From contig NZ_JAAMQU010000022.1 of the NCBI RefSeq assembly GCF_013522925.1, forward strand, positions 1 to 50,034: 50,034 nt of DNA. Direction: 5' to 3'. The notes below the pieces were generated by a model. That model did no database searches. It was not told where the DNA came from and saw only the letters and a list, made by a program, of their open reading frames with translations. Positions 8,232-16,971 of the stretch are shown piece after piece; within the stretch, counting starts at the first letter, position 1, and the number at the start of each line of letters is the position of its first letter. The stretch comes from Pseudomonas japonica. GTDB taxonomy: Bacteria > Pseudomonadota > Gammaproteobacteria > Pseudomonadales > Pseudomonadaceae. The position numbers and the translations under genes were made by a program.

Positions 8232-8746
8232 GCGTCGCCCTCCCCGGGTGCCTGGATCACCTCTTCGATAGCCGCCAGGATGTTGCCGTAGGCGCCGCAG
8301 CGGCAAAGGTTACCGCTCATTTGTTCGCGGATATCATCGGCCGAGTTCACACGGCCCTCTTTCAATAAACCCGCCGCCGAGCACAGTTGGCCTGGCGTGC
8401 AATAACCGCACTGGAAGGCGTCGTGCTTGATGAACGCCGCCTGCAGAGGGTGCAGGCTACCGCCGTCGGCCAGCCCCTCCACGGTGGTAACGCTTGCGCC
8501 ATCGCACATCACGGCCAGAGTCAGACACGCGTTCACGCGCTTTTCGTTGACCAACACCGTGCAGGCGCCGCACTGGCCGTGATCGCAGCCCTTTTTGCTG
8601 CCTACCAGGTCCAGGCGCTCGCGCAGCAGGTCGAGCAGGGTGGTCCAGGGCAAGACATCGAGCGACCGCGGCTGGCCGTTAAGCGTGATGTTTATCGAAT
8701 GGCTGGCGTAGCACTCCACGCCAACGCTGGAAGAAAGCGCACTCAT
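8228..8746 (-). CDS. [2Fe-2S] subunit of an aldehyde oxidoreductase (PaoA-like)
   Basis: A 172-residue electron-transfer subunit and the first gene of the three-gene operon. It has both conserved clusters: CDHGQCGACTVLVNEKRVNAC (plant-type ferredoxin fold, about residues 54-75) and CGYCTPGQLCSAA with NLCRCGAYGNI (helical domain). E. coli PaoA carries a Tat signal for export to the periplasm. Here the N-terminus (MSALSSSVGVECYASHSINI) has no twin arginine, so the complex is more likely cytoplasmic. All three genes overlap by four bases, consistent with equal translation. Confidence 0.9.
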   Translation of the reverse strand: MSALSSSVGVECYASHSINITLNGQPRSLDVLPWTTLLDLLRERLDLVGSKKGCDHGQCGACTVLVNEKRVNACLTLAVMCDGASVTTVEGLADGGSLHPLQAAFIKHDAFQCGYCTPGQLCSAAGLLKEGRVNSADDIREQMSGNLCRCGAYGNILAAIEEVIQAPGEGDA

Positions 8747-8867
8747 CGGGAAAGCCTCACGGTCGTCTGCGCAAGTCTGTGTGCCTGCGTCTCGTAGTAC
8801 GACTTTGCGTGAGGAGGGTTCGTTCAGCCCGATGCGGGGAGTAAGACCGCGCGGCGCTCGGTGCCCA

Positions 8868-9200
8868 TCAGGTGGCGGACACGGGCCCGGCGGGCAGCAT
8901 CGAGCGCACGCGGAAGCTAGTCACTGGCTGTTCCTGGTCATTCCCGGTCGGCTGCTCGAGTGCCCAGGCTCTCGCAGGAATACTTCGCCCCTGAGTAGTG
9001 GTGTATTCATGTACCAAAAGCAACCAGCCGTTCTCCTCCACGGCAAGGAGAGAACCGTTGGCGAGCGAGCCGTCGCTGAACTCGATGCGGCATAGCACTA
9101 CACCCGCCTCGGCCGAGGGCAGCATAGGGCCACGAATCGCGCCTTCAACACCAGGGTAAAGCGCTGTAACGGGTATTACCAAAGAGGTTTTAAAAGGCAC
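8868..9200 (-). CDS. Small conserved-looking protein of unknown function
   Basis: A 110-residue ORF starting at GTG 9200, or alternatively at ATG 9125, where MLPSAEAGVVLCRIEFSDGS begins; neither has a strong ribosome binding site. The amino-acid mix (many charged residues, EENGWLLLVHEYTT in the middle, no long hydrophobic segment) looks like a real soluble protein. No family is recognised. It lies upstream of the molybdenum hydroxylase operon on the same strand, 121 bp away, with its own spacer. I give it moderate weight. Confidence 0.5.
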   Translation of the reverse strand: MPFKTSLVIPVTALYPGVEGAIRGPMLPSAEAGVVLCRIEFSDGSLANGSLLAVEENGWLLLVHEYTTTQGRSIPARAWALEQPTGNDQEQPVTSFRVRSMLPAGPVSAT

Positions 9201-9507
9201 GTCGGACCGTTATGACAGAAAATTACCAGGAAGATGACCGGTGAAAATGTGATCACGGCCACCCCGTATTTATACAAGTACTACAGATATGGCGCTACCG
9301 TGAAATGTGAAGTGCTGGATGGAAGCGCCGGAAGGCAACCGCTGATCGCCGTTAACGTCGCGCAGGCCTTTAAAAACCGTATCTCTCGTTCACCGTGGCA
9401 ACGTGACACTGGTATGATGCGCGGCTTTTTTGGGCCCAACTGGCACGATTGTGCTTTGCTTATGGGCCATCATTCACGGCGCTTCTAAGGCGCCTCGGGG
9501 AGCGGGC
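9201..9507. other. Intergenic region before the purine permease
   Basis: This 307-bp spacer contains an 84-codon open frame (9234-9488) that I regard as chance: its composition is odd and it has no ribosome binding site. The promoter-like pair at 9389-9418 is the only feature I can defend. No riboswitch fold was recognised. Confidence 0.5.
9389..9418 (+). promoter_or_regulatory. Candidate sigma70 promoter for the purine permease
   Basis: TTCACC (9389-9394) and TATGAT (9413-9418) are separated by 18 bp, and the start codon lies 90 bp downstream. The -10 matches 5 of 6 and the -35 matches 4 of 6. The prediction rests on hexamers alone. Confidence 0.4.
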
Positions 9508-10803
9508 ATGCTGGAAAGGCTGTTTCAGTTAAAGGCACACAACACTAACGTGCGCACAGAAATCCTGGCAGGGGTCACGACCTTCCTCGCCATGGCCTAT
9601 ATCCTGTTCGTGAACCCGAGCATTCTCGGCAGCACGGGCATGGACAAGGGCGCGGTGTTCGTCGCCACTTGCCTGGCCGCTGCCATCGGCTCGGCCGTGA
9701 TGGGGTTGATCGCCAACTACCCGATCGCGCTGGCCCCAGGCATGGGCCTCAACGCCTTCTTCACTTACACCGTGGTGCTGCACATGGGCCACACCTGGCA
9801 GGTGGCGCTCGGCGCGGTGTTTATTTCTGCCGTGTGCTTCTTCCTGCTGTCGATCTTCAAGGTGCGGGAGTGGATCGTGAACAGCATCCCCTTGCCCCTG
9901 CGTAGCGCCATCGCCGCCGGTATCGGCCTGTTCCTGGCCCTCATCGCCTTGCAGAATGCCGGCATCGTAGTGGACAACCCCGCTACTTTGGTGGGCCTGG
10001 GCGACCTCAAGCAGCCGGGGGCCATTCTGGCTGCGCTGGGCTTTATCCTGATTGTCGGGCTGGAAGCCCTGAAGGTGCGTGGCGCCGTGCTGATCGGCAT
10101 CCTGGCCGTGACCGTGGTGTCGATCCTGTTCGGCTTCAGCCCCTTCGGCGGCCTGGTGTCGATGCCGCCCTCTCTCGCCCCTACCTTCCTGCAGCTGGAC
10201 ATCGCCGGCGCGCTGGATATCGGCCTGGTGAGCGTGATCTTTGCCTTCCTGTTCGTGGACCTCTTCGACAACTCCGGCACCCTCATCGGCGTGGCCAAGC
10301 GCGCCGGGCTGATGGGCAAGGACGGCCACATGCCGAAAATGGGCCGGGCGTTGATCGCCGACAGTACCGCGGCCATGGCCGGTTCGCTGCTGGGCACTTC
10401 TACCACCACCAGCTACATCGAGTCGGCCGCGGGCGTGAGTGCCGGTGGGCGCACCGGGCTTACCGCTATCGTGGTGGCCGTACTGTTCCTGCTGGCGCTG
10501 TTCTTCGCCCCGTTGGCCGGTAGCGTGCCGGCCTACGCCACGGCCCCTGCCCTGCTGTTCGTGGCCGTGCTGATGGCTTCAGGCCTGGCCGAGATCAACT
10601 GGGACGACATCACCGAGGCCGCGCCAGTGGTGGTCACTGCCCTGGCCATGCCACTCACCTACTCCATCGCCAACGGCATTGCCTTCGGGTTCATCACCTG
10701 GACCGCCGTGAAGCTGGTGTCCGGCCGCGCCCGCGACCTCAACCCGGCGCTGATCATCCTGTCGGTGCTGTTCGTGATCAAGCTGGGCTGGTTCAACGCA
10801 TGA
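9508..10803 (+). CDS. NCS2-family purine permease (AzgA-like)
   Basis: A 431-residue membrane protein. ATG 9508 is chosen over the 5' extension because GGGGAGCGGGC lies just before it and MLERLFQLKAHNTNVRTEIL is the family start. The AzgA-type NCS2 signatures are visible: GVTTFLAMAYILFVNP near the N-terminus, NYPIALAPGMGLNAFFTYTV near residue 75, and FLFVDLFDNSGTLIGVAKRA and GSLLGTSTTTSYIESAAGVS in the second half. Members take up adenine, guanine or hypoxanthine by proton symport across the inner membrane. The stop overlaps the trmA start (ATGA), so the two are likely co-transcribed. Confidence 0.9.
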   Translation: MLERLFQLKAHNTNVRTEILAGVTTFLAMAYILFVNPSILGSTGMDKGAVFVATCLAAAIGSAVMGLIANYPIALAPGMGLNAFFTYTVVLHMGHTWQVALGAVFISAVCFFLLSIFKVREWIVNSIPLPLRSAIAAGIGLFLALIALQNAGIVVDNPATLVGLGDLKQPGAILAALGFILIVGLEALKVRGAVLIGILAVTVVSILFGFSPFGGLVSMPPSLAPTFLQLDIAGALDIGLVSVIFAFLFVDLFDNSGTLIGVAKRAGLMGKDGHMPKMGRALIADSTAAMAGSLLGTSTTTSYIESAAGVSAGGRTGLTAIVVAVLFLLALFFAPLAGSVPAYATAPALLFVAVLMASGLAEINWDDITEAAPVVVTALAMPLTYSIANGIAFGFITWTAVKLVSGRARDLNPALIILSVLFVIKLGWFNA

Positions 10804-11882
10804 CGGCCATCAACCCGGCAGAGTACGCCGAGCAACTCCAGGCCAAGCTGGCGCGGCTTGAGGCCTTGCTGGCGCCCTTCGATGCTCCCGCGCCGCAAGT
10901 ATTCGAGTCCCCGCGCGAGCACTACCGGCTACGCGCGGAGTTCAGGCTGTGGCGCGAGAGCGGCCAGCGGCATTACGCAATGTTCGCCCCCGGTGATAAC
11001 CGCACGCCTATCCTCATCGAGCAGTTCCCTGTGGCCAGCGAGCGCATCAATGCGTTGATGCCGCTGCTCAAGGCCGCCTGGCAGGCTGACGAAGCGCTGG
11101 GGCACAAGCTGTTCCAGGTGGAGTTTCTCACCACACTTGCCGGCGATGCGCTGATCACGCTGTGCTATCACCGCCCACTGGGCGCCGAGTGGGAAGCTGC
11201 GGCAGGCGAGCTGGCCGCTTCGCTGGGCGTAAGCCTGATCGGGCGCTCCCGCGGGCAACGCCTGGTGATCGGCCGTGATTACGTGACCGAAGCCCTCACG
11301 GTAGCCGGCCGCACTTTCACGTACCGCCAGCCTGAAGGTGCCTTCACCCAGCCCAACGGCACCGTGTGCGAGCACATGCTCGGCTGGGCCTATGAGGCAT
11401 TGGGTAAGCGCGATGACGACTTGCTCGAACTGTATTGCGGCAATGGCAATTTCACCCTGCCGCTGGCGACCCGAGTACGTAAGGCGCTGGCCACCGAAAT
11501 CAGCAAAACCAGCGTGGCGGCGGCCTTGCATAACCTCGCTGACAACGGCGTGAACAACGTGGAGTTGGTGCGCTTGTCGGCGGAGGAGCTGACCCAGGCC
11601 CTCAACGGTGTGCGTGAGTTCCGCCGCCTGCAGGGCGTGGACCTTTCCAGCTATGCCTTCGGTACGGTATTCGTCGACCCGCCGCGCGCTGGCATGGACC
11701 CGGACACTTGCGAGCTCACGCGGCGCTTCGATAACATCTTGTACATCTCGTGCAATCCCGAAACCCTCGCGGTCAACCTCGAACAGCTGAGCAGTAGCCA
11801 TCGCATAGAACGCTGCGCCTTGTTCGATCAGTTCCCCTATACGCACCACATGGAAGCTGGGGTACTGCTGGTCCGCCGCTGA
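10800..11882 (+). CDS. trmA: tRNA (uracil-5-)-methyltransferase TrmA
   Basis: A 360-residue enzyme that makes ribothymidine at position 54 of the tRNA T-loop, using S-adenosylmethionine. Visible motifs are QPEGAFTQPNGTVCEHMLGW (about residues 177-196), the SAM-binding ELYCGNGNFTLPLA, DPPRAGMDP, and the catalytic Cys in ILYISCNPETLAVNL. Length agrees with the E. coli enzyme (366 aa). There is no N-terminal TRAM domain or Fe-S cysteines, which separates it from RlmC and RlmD. It overlaps the permease gene by four bases and is followed by a strong terminator. Confidence 0.95.
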   Translation: MTAINPAEYAEQLQAKLARLEALLAPFDAPAPQVFESPREHYRLRAEFRLWRESGQRHYAMFAPGDNRTPILIEQFPVASERINALMPLLKAAWQADEALGHKLFQVEFLTTLAGDALITLCYHRPLGAEWEAAAGELAASLGVSLIGRSRGQRLVIGRDYVTEALTVAGRTFTYRQPEGAFTQPNGTVCEHMLGWAYEALGKRDDDLLELYCGNGNFTLPLATRVRKALATEISKTSVAAALHNLADNGVNNVELVRLSAEELTQALNGVREFRRLQGVDLSSYAFGTVFVDPPRAGMDPDTCELTRRFDNILYISCNPETLAVNLEQLSSSHRIERCALFDQFPYTHHMEAGVLLVRR

Positions 11883-11892
11883 ACCCAGCCTG

Positions 11893-11929
11893 AACCCGGG
11901 GTCACGGCCCCGGGGTTTCACGTTTTTTT
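11893..11929 (+). terminator. Rho-independent terminator after trmA
   Basis: AACCCGGGGTCACGGCCCCG followed by GGGTT forms a GC-rich stem, and CGTTTTTTT follows within a few bases. It begins about 10 bp after the trmA stop. Confidence 0.8.
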
Positions 11930-12021
11930 CACTTCCTGCTCACCGCTGCCGTACAACTCCAGGCCTACCCTCAGCGCCGACCCCGGTCCCGGGCCGATTC
12001 ATGCTCTGTGGCAGAGTATTC

Positions 12022-13662
12022 ATGACCCTCGCGCGCTACCTTCCCACCCTTGGCGCTTCCCGCCTGGTGATGCTGTTTTCCGCCTTTCTCGTTCTCGCCT
12101 GCAACCTTGCCAGCTGGCATGCCCTGGCCAGCCTCATTCAGCTGGAGGGCTTCAAGCGCCTGGCGTTCGAAGCCTCATTCGGCGTGTTCCTCTGGTCGGC
12201 GTTTACGCTGCTGTTCATTGGCTTTTCGTTCCGCCCGTTGCTCAGGCCCGTACTGAGCATGGCGGCGCTGGGCGCTGCCGGCGCGGCGTATTTCATGAAC
12301 GAATACGGTGTAGCAATCGACACCGTGATGATACAGAACGTGGTCGAAACCAACCCCGGCGAAGTCGCGGGCCTGGTCAGCCTGAAGATGGTGGCGTATC
12401 TGCTCGGCCTTGGCGTGGTGCCGGCAGTGCTGATCTGGGCGTGGCCGGTTCGGTACGCCCCGCCCTTGCGCGGGCTGCTGCACAAACTTGCAACTGCGGC
12501 ACTGGCGGCTGGCTTGCTGCTGGCCACGGTGGCGGCGTTCTACTCCACCTACGGGCCGCTGCTGCGCCAGCACGATCAGCTCACGCACTTCATCAACCCT
12601 ACCAATTTCATTTACGCAGGCGCCAAGCTCGGCAAGGAGCGGCTAGGCTTGCAGCAGCACACAGAGATCCAGCCTATCGGCACCGATGCGGTGCAGGCAG
12701 GCCAGGCGCCGCGCAAACGGTTGATGATCTTCGTGGTAGGTGAAACAGCACGCGCCGACCACTTTTCGCTCAACGGCTACAGCCGCGACACCAACCCCGA
12801 GCTCAGCCAGCTCGATGTGCTCGATTACAGCCAGGTACATTCGTGCGGTACGTCCACGGCCGTGTCGGTGCCGTGCATGTTCTCGATGTTCGGCCGCAAG
12901 GATTACACCGACAAAAAAGGCAAAACCGTGGAAAGCCTGCTGGATGTGCTCCAGCACGCCGGGGTGAACGTGTTGTGGGTGGAGAACAACAGTGACTGCA
13001 AGGGTACCTGCCTGCGCAGCCCTCACCGGGACATCCCGAAAAACCAGCCCAGCCCATACTGCGACGGCCATACCTGCCTGGATGAGTCCTTGCTTGAAGG
13101 CCTGCAGGCGGACATCGACAAGCTCGACGGCGACACGGCGATTTTCCTTCATTCCGATGGCAGCCACGGGCCGGAATACTACGAGCGTTACCCACAGGCG
13201 ATGACGCGCTTTGCGCCTGTGTGCCACACCAACCAATTGGGCAGCTGCAGCAACGAGTCGCTCAACAACGTGTATGACGACACCATCCTCTACACGGACC
13301 ACTTCCTGGCCCGGGTGATCGGCGTGCTGAAAGCCAACCAGAGCCGCTTCGACACGGCCATGTGGTATGTCTCGGACCACGGCGAATCCCTCGGCGAGAA
13401 CGGCCTGTACTTGCATGCGGCACCTTATGCAATCGCTCCCGAAGCCCAGAAACATGTACCCATGGTGCTGTGGTTCGGGCAAAACACCCTGAGCGATGCC
13501 GGGGTGTCCCTGCCATGCCTGGCGGCTAAACGGGATGAAGCCGACCTGAGCCACGACTTCGTATTTCACTCGGTACTAGGGTTGTTCAACGTACACACTC
13601 AGGTGTACAAACCGGCGCTGGACCTGTTCCAAAGCTGCCACGGCCTTGCCGCCGCTGGTTGA
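12022..13662 (+). CDS. eptA: Lipid A phosphoethanolamine transferase (EptA family)
   Basis: A 546-residue inner-membrane enzyme with five N-terminal helices (residues 10-200) and a periplasmic alkaline-phosphatase-like domain. ATG 12022 is preferred because GCAGAG lies seven bases upstream; the ATG seven codons earlier has no such site. GETARADHFSLNGYSRDTNP opens the catalytic domain, CGTSTAVSVPCMFS near residue 275 holds the nucleophilic Thr, and SDHGESLGENGLYLH is a zinc site. It transfers phosphoethanolamine to lipid A, lowering negative charge and polymyxin binding. Paired cysteines fit the family's disulfides. No two-component regulator lies beside it, so which stimulus controls it is unclear. 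Confidence 0.88.
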   Translation: MTLARYLPTLGASRLVMLFSAFLVLACNLASWHALASLIQLEGFKRLAFEASFGVFLWSAFTLLFIGFSFRPLLRPVLSMAALGAAGAAYFMNEYGVAIDTVMIQNVVETNPGEVAGLVSLKMVAYLLGLGVVPAVLIWAWPVRYAPPLRGLLHKLATAALAAGLLLATVAAFYSTYGPLLRQHDQLTHFINPTNFIYAGAKLGKERLGLQQHTEIQPIGTDAVQAGQAPRKRLMIFVVGETARADHFSLNGYSRDTNPELSQLDVLDYSQVHSCGTSTAVSVPCMFSMFGRKDYTDKKGKTVESLLDVLQHAGVNVLWVENNSDCKGTCLRSPHRDIPKNQPSPYCDGHTCLDESLLEGLQADIDKLDGDTAIFLHSDGSHGPEYYERYPQAMTRFAPVCHTNQLGSCSNESLNNVYDDTILYTDHFLARVIGVLKANQSRFDTAMWYVSDHGESLGENGLYLHAAPYAIAPEAQKHVPMVLWFGQNTLSDAGVSLPCLAAKRDEADLSHDFVFHSVLGLFNVHTQVYKPALDLFQSCHGLAAAG

Positions 13663-13711
13663 CAAGCGCTGCCACGCACCCGTTATATCGGCCCTCTGAA
13701 CCGGAGGGCCT

Positions 13712-15124
13712 GTGACTACATCATCCGCTTTCGTTTTGTCGCCTTCCCGGGCACGGTTGCTGGCCCTGCTGGTGGCCGCCGCGTTTTTCATGGACAACCT
13801 GGATGCCACGGTGATCGTTACCGCGTTGCCGGCCATGGCGCGCTCCTTTGGCGTAAGCGCCGTGGACGTGAACGTCGGCATTACGGTGTATGTGCTTACC
13901 CTGGCGGTATTTATCCCGGCCAGCGGCTGGGTGGCCGAGCGGTTTGGCCATCGGCGGGTATTCATGGCGGCACTGGTGATCTTCACCTTGGCGTCGGTGC
14001 TGTGCGCCGGCGCTCAAACGCTCTGGCAATTTGTTCTGGCGCGAGCGCTTCAGGCCGTCGGTGGGGCGATGATGGTGCCGGTGGGGCGGCTGGCGGTATT
14101 GCGAAACACGGAAAAGCAGCACCTGCTGGGTGCGATCGCGCTGATCACCTGGCCCGGGTTGGTAGCGCCCGTGCTAGGCCCTCCCTTGGGCGGCTTCATC
14201 ACCCGCTACGCCTCCTGGCACTGGATATTCCTTCTCAACCTGCCGTTGGGGATACTGGCGCTGGCATTCGCCTGGCGATTGATGCCACAAGCGCAAGCAC
14301 ACACCACCCCGCCTGCTTTCGACCTGAAGGGCTTTGCGTACTGCGCCCTGGGCTGCGGAGCGCTGGTGCATGGCCTGGAGCAGCTCGGCAAACAGCCTGA
14401 AGCGCTGGGCGCCTATCTCTGGCTAGCCGCCAGCAGCGCGGTGCTGTGGGGGTTCAATCGGCACCTGCGGGGCTCGGCTGCGCCACTGCTGCGGCTCGAG
14501 GCGCTAGGTATACAAACCTATGCGGTCACTATTCGCGGCGGCTCGCTATACCGGGCCATGGTCAGCACCGCGCCGTTTTTGCTGCCATTGATGTTCCAGC
14601 TTTCGTTCGGCCTCGATCCGTTCGTCTCGGGCTTGCTGGTGCTGGCCCTGTTCGCCGGGAATATCGGGATGAAACCCATGACGTCGGCGATCCTTCGCCG
14701 CTTCGGCTTTCGCGCCACTTTGCTGGGAAGCATCGGTGTACTCGCCGCCACTGCGCTCGCGTGTGCTTTCATGACTGCAGCCACGCCAGTGTGGCTGATC
14801 GTGCCCGTGCTGGTGGTGTCCGGCATGGCCCGATCGATGGGCTTCACGGCTTATCACAGCCTGGCATTTGCCGACATGCCCGCGCCCTTGATGACATCAG
14901 CCAATACGCTGTTCAGCATGACCCAGCAATTGGCGTTCGGCCTGGGGATCGCGCTGGCGGTGATTCTGCTGCGCGGCGCGCAAACCTTGCTGGGCCTTGA
15001 GGGCGGCGATGAACAGGCCTTCCATGTGGCGTTCGTGGCGGTGGCGATACTCACGCTGGCCGCCGCGATAGATGTATGGAAGCTTCCACGGGATGCCGGC
15101 GCACCGGTATCTGGCCAGCGCTGA
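13712..15124 (+). CDS. MFS transporter, DHA2 (EmrB/QacA-like)
   Basis: A 470-residue membrane protein with up to 14 helices. It starts at GTG 13712 behind GGAGG. The segment AAFFMDNLDATVIVTALPAM is the DHA2-family helix 1 signature (LDxTIVNVALP type), and ERFGHRRVF is the motif-A loop. Such carriers exchange protons for drugs or aromatic compounds. It lies 124 bp before the shikimate dehydrogenase-like gene on the same strand. A role in hydroaromatic transport is possible, but the separate promoter between them argues for independence. Confidence 0.85.
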   Translation: MTTSSAFVLSPSRARLLALLVAAAFFMDNLDATVIVTALPAMARSFGVSAVDVNVGITVYVLTLAVFIPASGWVAERFGHRRVFMAALVIFTLASVLCAGAQTLWQFVLARALQAVGGAMMVPVGRLAVLRNTEKQHLLGAIALITWPGLVAPVLGPPLGGFITRYASWHWIFLLNLPLGILALAFAWRLMPQAQAHTTPPAFDLKGFAYCALGCGALVHGLEQLGKQPEALGAYLWLAASSAVLWGFNRHLRGSAAPLLRLEALGIQTYAVTIRGGSLYRAMVSTAPFLLPLMFQLSFGLDPFVSGLLVLALFAGNIGMKPMTSAILRRFGFRATLLGSIGVLAATALACAFMTAATPVWLIVPVLVVSGMARSMGFTAYHSLAFADMPAPLMTSANTLFSMTQQLAFGLGIALAVILLRGAQTLLGLEGGDEQAFHVAFVAVAILTLAAAIDVWKLPRDAGAPVSGQR

Positions 15125-15177
15125 CCGATTGCCGCCCAATTTCCAAGCACTGGCGGGGTCCAATACAGGTAAAGCGA

Positions 15178-15201
15178 TTGACCTAAGTAACCGGCTGGTA
15201 C
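15178..15201 (+). promoter_or_regulatory. Promoter element and TetR-type operator before the shikimate dehydrogenase
   Basis: TTGACC at 15178 could be a -35 element. AGTAACCGGCTGGTAC at 15186-15201 is a near-palindrome. Its reverse complement, GTACCAGCCGGTTACT, matches the site before quiC (GTACCAACCGGTTAGT, 19016-19031) at 14 of 16 positions. TACAAT overlaps its 3' edge, so a bound repressor would block the polymerase. The TetR gene at 16218-16880 is the obvious candidate. Confidence 0.6.
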
Positions 15202-15225
15202 AATTTAACGCCAGCGACTTCGGTC

Positions 15226-15236
15226 AAGAATAACAA
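15226..15236 (+). promoter_or_regulatory. CA motif, candidate Crc/Hfq site
   Basis: AAGAATAACAA contains two overlapping matches to AANAANAA, the A-rich motif bound by Hfq with Crc in Pseudomonas mRNAs under carbon catabolite repression. It ends directly before the TGGAG ribosome binding site of the shikimate dehydrogenase gene, the place where such motifs block translation. Confidence 0.5.
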
Positions 15237-15248
15237 TGGAGCTTCACC

Positions 15249-16109
15249 ATGATTGCGACCCCTCATAACAGCATCCTCGCCGGGCTGATCGGTTCAGGCA
15301 TCCAGCTTTCCCGCACCCCTTCCATGCACGAACAGGAAGGCAAGGCACAAGGGCTGGGCTACGTTTATCGGTTGATCGACCTGGACGTGCTCAAGCTTGA
15401 TAACCAGGCGTTGGAGGAGCTGCTGACCGCAGCGCAGCGCATGGGCTTCACAGGCCTCAACGTTACCTTCCCCAGCAAGCAGGCGATCATCCCTTACCTG
15501 GACGAGCTTTCGCCAGAAGCCAAAGGGATCGGCGCGGTGAACACCGTGGTGCTGAAGGACGGCAAGCGGGTGGGCCACAATACTGACTGCCTGGGCTTTG
15601 CCGAAGGCTTCCGCCGGGGCCTGGCCGATGCCGGGCGCAACCGGGTGATCCAGATGGGCGCAGGGGGCGCAGGTTCGGCGGTGGCGCACGCGCTGCTGAT
15701 GGAAGGCGTAAAGCAACTCACGGTATTCGATGTGAACCCGCAAAGCGCACGCACGCTGGTGGATAACCTCAATGCGCACTTCCCGGGCGAGCCAGCCCAG
15801 GTGGGCACCGACCTTCCCGCCACCGTGGCCCAGGCGGACGGCATCGTGAACACCACGCCCATGGGCATGGCCAAGCTGCCGGGCACGCCGGTACCGAAGG
15901 AACTGCTGCGCGCTGACCTGTGGGTAGCAGAGATCGTGTATTTCCCACTGGAAACCGAGTTCCTGCGCGATGCACGCGCCCTGGGCTGCCGTACGCTGGA
16001 TGGCAGCACCATGGCGGTTTTCCAGGCTGTGAAGGCGTTCGAACTGTTCACTGACCGCCAAGCCGATGCCGAGCGCATGACCGCGCATTTCCACAGCATG
16101 AATGGCTAG
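15249..16109 (+). CDS. Shikimate/quinate dehydrogenase (AroE-like, catabolic)
   Basis: A 286-residue NAD(P)-dependent dehydrogenase with the AroE fold. Substrate residues sit in SRTPSMHEQEG and NVTFPSKQAI (catalytic Lys); the cofactor loop is GAGGAGSAVAHALL; VNTTPMGMAKLPGTPV and the C-terminal DGSTMAVFQAVKAFELF are family motifs. It interconverts shikimate (or quinate) and the 3-dehydro form. The longer N-terminus and catabolic neighbours suggest a degradative isozyme rather than the biosynthetic AroE. TGGAG lies before ATG 15249. The upstream operator and CA motif predict induction by substrate and carbon repression. Which substrate is preferred cannot be told from sequence. Confidence 0.85.
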   Translation: MIATPHNSILAGLIGSGIQLSRTPSMHEQEGKAQGLGYVYRLIDLDVLKLDNQALEELLTAAQRMGFTGLNVTFPSKQAIIPYLDELSPEAKGIGAVNTVVLKDGKRVGHNTDCLGFAEGFRRGLADAGRNRVIQMGAGGAGSAVAHALLMEGVKQLTVFDVNPQSARTLVDNLNAHFPGEPAQVGTDLPATVAQADGIVNTTPMGMAKLPGTPVPKELLRADLWVAEIVYFPLETEFLRDARALGCRTLDGSTMAVFQAVKAFELFTDRQADAERMTAHFHSMNG

Positions 16110-16136
16110 CTGCACCGACTGGTAAAGAGCAGGATT

Positions 16137-16200
16137 GGGGCGCCAGTTCGCGAGCTACGCCTGCGGCTTCGCCGGATGGCCGGCCCCCCGTCTCTACAAA
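16137..16200. repeat. REP-like palindrome between convergent genes
   Basis: GTTCGCGAGCTACGCCTGCG followed by GCTTCGCC and CCGGATGGCCGGCC is a REP arm with an added palindrome (GCCGGATGGCCGGC). It lies between the convergent dehydrogenase and TetR genes. It is a degenerate single element rather than a clean pair. Confidence 0.5.
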
Positions 16201-16217
16201 AGCAGCGGGGAAGCCAG

Positions 16218-16880
16218 TCAGGCTTTGACGAAACGCTCCAGCGCTTCGACGATCATCTTTCGATGGTGCTGCCTGGTCGCCGGGTCGTCGAAGTTCACCT
16301 GGAAGATTTCGCCGAAGGTGTGCTTGTTGGACACCCGGTAGAAGCAGAACGAACTGATCAGCATGTGTACGTCCATGGCATCGAGGCCTTGGCGGAACAC
16401 ACCGCTGGTCACGCCTTTCTCCAGTAGCGCCTCCAGTTGCAGAAGAACGGTCTGGTTCATGCTGCGAATCGAACGCGACTGCTTGATGTACTCGCCTTGG
16501 TGAATGTTCTCGTTGCACACGATCCGCACGAAGTCCACGTTGCGATCGTGGTGATCGAAGGTGAACTCCACCAACCGCTTCAACCCTTCGAAAGGCTCCA
16601 GCTCGGTGAGATGCATGCTGCTTTCGGTATGCCGGATATCACCGTAAAGCTTTTCCAGCACCTCCACATACAGCTGTTCCTTGCTGTTGAAGTAGTAGTA
16701 AATCATCCGTTTGGAGGTTTGCGTGCGCTCGGCGATAGCGTCCACGCGTGCGCCGGCCAGGCCTTGGGCGACGAATTCGGTTATCGCGGCCTGGAGAATA
16801 TTTTCGCGGGTTTTCTCGGGGTTGTTTTTTCGGGTACGGCGTGGCGCGCTGGTAGCGGGCACGTCAGATGTTATTGTCAT
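16218..16880 (-). CDS. TetR-family regulator, likely of the shikimate/quinate genes
   Basis: A 220-residue repressor. The helix-turn-helix covers about residues 22-68 (EKTRENILQAAITEFVAQGL, ARVDAIAERTQTSKRMIYYY), followed by a larger ligand-binding domain with VRIVCNENIHQGEYI. ATG 16880 is the family-like start; a basic, disordered N-terminus of about 20 residues precedes the HTH. It lies between the dehydrogenase and quiC, and matching palindromes before those two genes are its probable targets. The effector is likely shikimate, quinate or 3-dehydroshikimate by context. It is 91 bp after quiC on the same strand and may be cotranscribed. Confidence 0.85.
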   Translation of the reverse strand: MTITSDVPATSAPRRTRKNNPEKTRENILQAAITEFVAQGLAGARVDAIAERTQTSKRMIYYYFNSKEQLYVEVLEKLYGDIRHTESSMHLTELEPFEGLKRLVEFTFDHHDRNVDFVRIVCNENIHQGEYIKQSRSIRSMNQTVLLQLEALLEKGVTSGVFRQGLDAMDVHMLISSFCFYRVSNKHTFGEIFQVNFDDPATRQHHRKMIVEALERFVKA

Positions 16881-16971
16881 GGGCTCTTGGCCTGTATGGG
16901 TCAGCGGTAATTATGAGCCGCCCCGCCTTGGGAAGGAAGCCGCTCCAGGCGAAACGGCTTCAAACCGGCCG

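Noticed and set aside
9441..9456. Sigma54-like TGGCACG...TGC before the permease
   Set aside because: The spacing between the GG and GC pairs is one base too short for a -24/-12 promoter.
9234..9488. 84-codon ORF before the purine permease
   Set aside because: No ribosome binding site, no recognisable pattern, and it covers the likely promoter.
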